From positions 1-44,583 of the forward strand of contig NZ_AYMR01000026.1 in the NCBI RefSeq assembly GCF_000633535.1: a stretch of DNA of 44,583 nt. Reading direction: 5' to 3'. Below the pieces are notes generated by a model, which did no database searches, was not told where the DNA came from, and was given only the letters and a program-made list of their open reading frames with translations. This document shows positions 40,724-44,583 of the stretch, piece after piece. Position 1 is the first letter of the stretch; each line of letters begins with the position of its first letter. A program made the translations under genes and the position numbers. This stretch comes from Leifsonia aquatica H1aii. Its GTDB lineage: Bacteria; Actinomycetota; Actinomycetes; Actinomycetales; Microbacteriaceae.

Positions 40724-40790
40724 TTGATAGTTTGTCCTATCAAAGATGCCATATCTCAGATGTCCGAGTGTGTAGCTCAAAGGTGAGATA
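40724..40790. promoter_or_regulatory. Two dyads upstream of the sugar porter
   Basis: Dyad 1: TTGATAG (40724-40730), 6 bp, CTATCAA (40737-40743), perfect. Dyad 2: TATCTCA (40752-40758) and TGAGATA (40784-40790), perfect but 25 bp apart. Both are AT-rich and lie within 81 bp of the porter start, so one or both are probably operators; no regulator gene is next to them. Confidence 0.5.
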
Positions 40791-40804
40791 CGAAAGGTCC
40801 GAGC

Positions 40805-42247
40805 ATGTCCCACATCCCCAGCACGGAGACGGTCTCGTCCCGCGCCCTCCCTCCCCTCGGTGGTCCGAGCAGATACAACCGGCGCGTCGGCACCGTCGCG
40901 GTGATCGCGACCTTCGGCGGACTGCTCTTCGGTTATGACACCGGGGTGCTCAACGGGGCGCTCGGTTTCATCGTCGACTACTTCGGGCTGAACCCGGTCG
41001 AAGAGGGGCTGATCACCTTCAGCCTGCTGATCGGCGCCGCCATCGGGGCACTGGTCGGCGGTCGCGTCGCCGACCGCTTCGGCCGCCGCCGGACGATCGT
41101 GGTGCTGGCCGTCGTCTTCTTCATCGGAGCGGTCGCGAGCGCGGTCTCGCCGACGTACGGTGTGTTCCTCGCGTCGCGGTTCGTCCTCGGGCTCGCGGTC
41201 GGCGGCGCCTCCGTGACGGTGCCCGTCTACCTCGGCGAGATCGCGCCCTTCGAGAAGCGCGGCGGCGTCGTCAGTCGCAACGAGCTGATGATCGTCAGCG
41301 GTCAGTTCCTCGCGTTCCTCTTCAACGCGATCATCGGGAACATCTGGAGTGCTCACGCCGACGTCTGGCGCTACATGCTCACGATCGCCGCGGTCCCGGC
41401 CATCGTGCTCTTCATCGGGATGCTGCGGCTGCCCGAGAGCCCGCGCTGGCTCCTCCTGAAGGGGCGCTCCGACGAGGCCCTGGCGGTGCTCCGGAGCGTG
41501 CGCTCGCCTGAGCGCGCGGAGGCCGAGCACGCCGAGGTCGCTGCGCTCATCGAGGAGGAGCGGGAGCTCACGGCGGGCTACAGCGCGTGGGCGGAGATCC
41601 GCTCCCAGCCGTGGATCAGGCGGCTCATCCTCATCGGCATGGGCATCGCCGCCTTCCAGCAGCTCACCGGCATCAACTCGATGCAGTACTACGGGACCCA
41701 GGTGCTCGAGCAGGCCGGATTCGAGCGGGACTCGGCGCTCACCTTCAACGTCCTCATCGGCGTGATCTCGATCGTCGCCATGCTCATCGCCCTCCCCCTG
41801 CTCAACCGCTTCAGCCGGCGCGGGATGATGCTGTTCGGCTTCACGGGCATCCTCGTGTCGCATGTGCTGGTCGGATACTTCGGACTCGCGCTCCCCGAGG
41901 GCGACCCGGCACGGGCGTGGGTGCTGCTGGTGTGCATCCTGCTCTTCGTCGGGCTGATGCAGGGCACCCTCGGGCCGCTGGCCTGATTGATGCTCTCCGA
42001 GATCTTCCCGCTGCGCCTGCGGGGGCTCGCGATGGGACTCGCCGTCCTCGTGCTCTGGGTCACCAACGCGATCATCTCGCTGTCCTTCCCCTCGCTCGTC
42101 GCCTCGCTCGGCTTCGGCACCTTCCTGCTCTTCGCGTTCGTCGCGGCCCTCGCGCTGCTGTTCATCGCCGTCGCGGTGCCCGAGACGCGGGGCCGCACCC
42201 TGGAGGAGCTGGAGGAGCAGTTCGTGAAGCGCTACAACACCGCCTGA
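40805..42247 (+). pseudogene. MFS sugar porter (inositol-type) split by in-frame TGA
   Basis: A sugar-porter-family MFS protein of 480 codons with codon 394 a TGA (41984-41986). Part 1 (393 residues) has GYDTGVLNGAL, GRVADRFGRRRTI, PESPRWLLLKGRSDEAL and QQLTGINSMQYYG. The stop follows GTLGPLA, and the same frame continues LMLSEIFPLRLRGLAMG and ends PETRGRTLEELEEQF. Family members have GP-x-x-W-x-x-x-SEIFP here, so the stop replaces a conserved Trp (TGG to TGA). The truncated product lacks the last two or three helices. It may be a recent nonsense mutation, a base-call error or a read-through site. The IolE-like gene that follows suggests inositol as substrate. Confidence 0.85.
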
Positions 42248-42292
42248 CCGATGCCCGCCCCCACCCGACGAGGCACCCATCGACCGGGGGCG

Positions 42293-42345
42293 CCCGCACC
42301 CCGATGACCGCCCGCACCCCGATGACCGCCCGCACCCCGATGACA
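42293..42345 (+). repeat. 18-bp tandem repeat, about 2.9 copies
   Basis: Unit CCCGCACCCCGATGACCG repeated at 42293-42310, 42311-42328 and 42329-42345 (partial), directly upstream of the ribosome site of the IolE-like gene. Each unit contains an ATG. It may vary in copy number and alter leader spacing. Confidence 0.8.
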
Positions 42346-42356
42346 GGGAGACGACC

Positions 42357-43295
42357 ATGACCGACACCGCCCTCGCCCGCACCGACACCGCCGGCACCGG
42401 ATTGCGCATCGGGACGGCTCCCGACTCCTGGGGGGTCTGGTTCGCCGACCACCCGCGCCAGATCCCGTGGCAGCGGTTCCTCGACGAGGTGCAGGCTGCC
42501 GGCTACCACTGGATCGAGCTCGGCCCCTACGGCTATTTGCCGACCGATCCCGGGCGACTGCTCGACGAGCTCGCCGCGCGCGACCTGCGGATCAGCGGGG
42601 GCACCGTGTTCACGGGCTTCCACCGCAGGGCGGCGAACGAGGAGGCGGCGCTCGAGCAGGTCCATCGGGTGGCGGAGCTCACGCGGGCGGTCGGCGGTCG
42701 GCACATCATCGTCATCCCGGACCTCTGGCGCTCTGAGACCTCCGGTGCGCCGCTGGAGGAGCGCAGCCTCACCGCCGACCAGTGGGGGCGGCTCGCCACC
42801 GGCCACGATCGGCTGGGCCGGCTGCTTCTGGAGGAGTACGGCCTGAAGCAGCAGTTCCATTCGCACGCCGACTCGCATGTCGGCACCCACCGGGAGGTCG
42901 AGCGACTGCTGGAGCTGACGGACCCGCACCTGCTCAACCTGTGCCTCGACACCGGGCACTTCGCGTACTACGGCGGGGACAGCGTGGCGTTGATCCGGGA
43001 GCATCCCGACCGGATCGGATACCTGCATCTCAAGCAGATCGACCCCGGACTGCGATTCGAGGTGCTCAAGAACGACGTGCCGTTCGCCGACGCCGCCATC
43101 GAGGTGATGGTCGAACCGCCGGCCGGCATCCCGGAGTTCGCGCCCGTCATCGAGGCCGTGGCCGCCATCGATCCGGACATCTTCGCGATCGTCGAACAGG
43201 ACATGCCCGGCATCGACATCGACGTTCCGCTCGGAGTCGCCCGCCGGACCCGGGAGCACATCCTCGGCTGCACCCCGCTCGCCCGGGCGCGCTGA
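42357..43295 (+). CDS. IolE-like sugar isomerase/dehydratase
   Basis: A 312-residue TIM-barrel protein of the xylose-isomerase-like superfamily. GTAPDSWGVWF near residue 19 and WIELGPYGYLPTDP are signatures of 2-keto-myo-inositol (inosose) dehydratase IolE; QFHSHADSHVGT, LCLDTGHFAYYGGD and HLKQID carry the metal ligands. GGGAG precedes the ATG. No other iol genes are in view, so another sugar epimerase role is possible. Follows the split porter by 109 bp. Confidence 0.78.
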   Translation: MTDTALARTDTAGTGLRIGTAPDSWGVWFADHPRQIPWQRFLDEVQAAGYHWIELGPYGYLPTDPGRLLDELAARDLRISGGTVFTGFHRRAANEEAALEQVHRVAELTRAVGGRHIIVIPDLWRSETSGAPLEERSLTADQWGRLATGHDRLGRLLLEEYGLKQQFHSHADSHVGTHREVERLLELTDPHLLNLCLDTGHFAYYGGDSVALIREHPDRIGYLHLKQIDPGLRFEVLKNDVPFADAAIEVMVEPPAGIPEFAPVIEAVAAIDPDIFAIVEQDMPGIDIDVPLGVARRTREHILGCTPLARAR

Positions 43296-43366
43296 GCGTC
43301 CCGCCGGCCGCGCCGCCGGCCGTGGCGGATTCGGGATTCCCCGCGGCGGCCTGCCAGGATGCCTAG

Positions 43367-44473
43367 GTGGGGACCCTTCTACTCGCCGGCAGTCTCGCGC
43401 TCGTCTTCTCGCTCGCGCTCACCCCGGCCTTCATCCGACTGTTCACGAAGCTGGAGCTGGGCCAGTACATCCGAGAGGACGGCCCCCAGTCGCATCACAC
43501 CAAGCGCGGCACGCCGACGATGGGCGGGATCGTCTTCATCCTGGCGACGCTCTTCGGCTTCTTCACCGCCGCTCTCGTCAACGGCGGCGAGGGCATCACC
43601 CCGTCTGCGCTGCTGGTGCTGCTGATGCTGGTCGGGATGGCCGCCGTCGGCTTCGTCGACGACTTCCTCAAGGTGCGCAACCAGCGCAGCCTCGGGCTCG
43701 GCGGATGGTCGAAGGTGCTCGGCCAGGTGGTGGTCGGAACCGTCTACGCGATCCTCGCGATCTCCCTGCCGGGCTCCGACGGGGTCACCCCCGCTTCGAC
43801 CGCGATCTCCGCCATCCGCGACATCCCCGCACTCGACTTCGCCCGGATCGCCACGGCGGTCCCGATCGTCGGGATCGTCCTCTACATCCTGTGGGTCAAC
43901 GTCCTCGCGGCGGCGACGACCAACGGCGTGAACCTCGCCGACGGGCTGGACGGGCTCGCGACGGGCGCATCGATCCTCTCCATCGGGGCCTACGTCTTCA
44001 TCGGCTTCTGGCAGTTCAGCCAGTCCTGCACCAATCCGACGCTCCACCCCGACAACGTGAGCGTGTGCTACACCACGTCGGATCCGCTCTCCCTCGCCAT
44101 CGTCGCGGCCGCGATCTGCGGCGGGCTCATCGGCTTCCTCTGGTGGAACACCAATCCCGCCAAGATCATCATGGGCGACACCGGCGCGCTCGGGCTGGGC
44201 GGTGCGCTCTGCGCCCTCGCCATCGAGACCCGCACCGAGCTCCTGCTGATCGTGATCGGCGGCCTCTTCGTGATCGAGGCCGGCTCCGTGATCATCCAGC
44301 GGGCGTACTTCAAGGCGACGCGGGGCAAGCGGCTGTTCCTGATGACACCCATCCATCACACGTTCGAGCTGATGAACTGGCACGAGGTGACCATCGTCGT
44401 GCGGCTGTGGATCGTCGCCGGCATCCTCGTCGCGGTCGGCGTCGGCGCCTTCTACCTGGAGTGGCTCGGCTAG
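43367..44473 (+). CDS. mraY: Phospho-N-acetylmuramoyl-pentapeptide transferase (MraY), isolated copy
   Basis: A 368-residue, about ten-helix membrane enzyme that makes lipid I. Seen: [38 protein letters not shown] (catalytic Asp pair), [36 protein letters not shown] and [22 protein letters not shown]. Canonical MraY has HHH in the last motif; here the third His is Thr. MraY normally lies in the dcw cluster, but no other dcw gene is present in this window. It starts with GTG at 43367; AGGA lies 8 bases upstream. A paralogue or a relocated sole copy are both possible. Confidence 0.87.
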   Translation: MGTLLLAGSLALVFSLALTPAFIRLFTKLELGQYIREDGPQSHHTKRGTPTMGGIVFILATLFGFFTAALVNGGEGITPSALLVLLMLVGMAAVGFVDDFLKVRNQRSLGLGGWSKVLGQVVVGTVYAILAISLPGSDGVTPASTAISAIRDIPALDFARIATAVPIVGIVLYILWVNVLAAATTNGVNLADGLDGLATGASILSIGAYVFIGFWQFSQSCTNPTLHPDNVSVCYTTSDPLSLAIVAAAICGGLIGFLWWNTNPAKIIMGDTGALGLGGALCALAIETRTELLLIVIGGLFVIEAGSVIIQRAYFKATRGKRLFLMTPIHHTFELMNWHEVTIVVRLWIVAGILVAVGVGAFYLEWLG

Positions 44474-44480
44474 CGCCCGC

Positions 44481-44543
44481 TCCCGCTCGCGCCGCCTCGC
44501 ATCCCGCTCGCGCCGCCTCGCATCCCGCTCGCGCCGCCTCACG
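44481..44543 (+). repeat. 21-bp tandem repeat, three copies
   Basis: Unit TCCCGCTCGCGCCGCCTCGC plus A at 44481-44501 and 44502-44522, with a diverged third copy at 44523-44543, starting 8 bp after the mraY-like stop. Non-coding minisatellite. Confidence 0.8.
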
Positions 44544-44559
44544 CCCCCTCGCAGCCCGT

Positions 44560-44583
44560 CGAAGTTCACGTCGTTGCCCCCAT
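44560..44583. repeat. Hairpin repeat, family A copy 4 (cut by window end)
   Basis: The left arm CGAAGTTCACGTCGTTGC and following bases match the family A arm with few differences. The right arm is outside the window. It follows the mraY-like gene, again at a gene 3' end. Confidence 0.6.

Noticed and set aside
42293-42345. Possible CRISPR array
   Set aside because: The repeats are directly tandem without unique spacers, and no cas gene is present.
40673-42409. A 578-residue minus-strand open frame opposite the split porter
   Set aside because: Compositional shadow of the porter; the plus strand carries the MFS motifs on both sides of the stop.

Overview
The window is very GC-rich (about 70 % in most genes), densely packed and rich in ATGA/GTGA stop-start overlaps. 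The gene families (ECF sigma factor with a DGPF partner, ABC sugar importers without their own ATPase, an LAxTG-anchored surface protein, ROK and DeoR sugar regulators) point to an actinobacterium, most likely of the family Microbacteriaceae (Leifsonia/Microbacterium-like). That assignment is an inference from protein flavour and base composition, not from a marker gene. No rRNA, tRNA, CRISPR array, integrase or transposase was found.

Layout. 0-3.5 kb: an amidase-signature hydrolase and agmatine deiminase on the minus strand, divergent from a TetR regulator. 3.5-6.3 kb: a minus-strand operon with 3-hydroxybutyrate dehydrogenase and two alpha/beta hydrolases. 6.6-10.4 kb: an LAxTG surface protein, a Gfo/Idh/MocA oxidoreductase, and a DGPF (YCII) protein plus ECF42-like sigma factor with a putative autoregulatory promoter. 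10.5-13.2 kb: glutaminase translationally coupled to an MFS exporter. 13.3-15.1 kb: three small proteins. 15.2-17.8 kb: a solitary gene of clearly lower GC encoding a large protein that reads as HEPN nuclease - STAND/NB-ARC NTPase - TPR - cold-shock domain. It is bordered by an imperfect 17/18-bp direct repeat and is the best candidate here for a new defence-like system.

18-28.4 kb: a sugar-catabolic locus under a DeoR regulator: GH4 glycosidase and class II ketose-bisphosphate aldolase, a divergent amidohydrolase, then SIS isomerase/deglycase, ABC solute-binding protein, two permeases and two PfkB kinases. Gene order SIS-SBP-permease-permease-PfkB matches that of the Bacillus fructosamine (frlBONMD) operon, while the aldolase and second PfkB argue for a tagatose-type route. 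28.5-33.0 kb: a minus-strand cell-wall operon of alanine racemase, D-Ala-D-Ala ligase and an acyltransferase-3/CapA fusion. 33.1-39.4 kb: a ROK repressor divergent from an alpha-galactoside ABC importer and a GH36 alpha-galactosidase. 39.5-44.5 kb: CorA, a sugar/inositol porter split by an in-frame TGA at a conserved Trp, an IolE-like protein, and an isolated MraY.

A second layer is a set of very long, near-perfect intergenic hairpins, most of them lying between convergent genes. One family recurs four times (28.4, 33.1, 39.4 and 44.56 kb, the last cut by the window end); another occurs at 21.1 kb and is cut by the window start. Two more are unique sequences that include the stop codon of the upstream gene. 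They look like bidirectional terminators that are also dispersed repeats.
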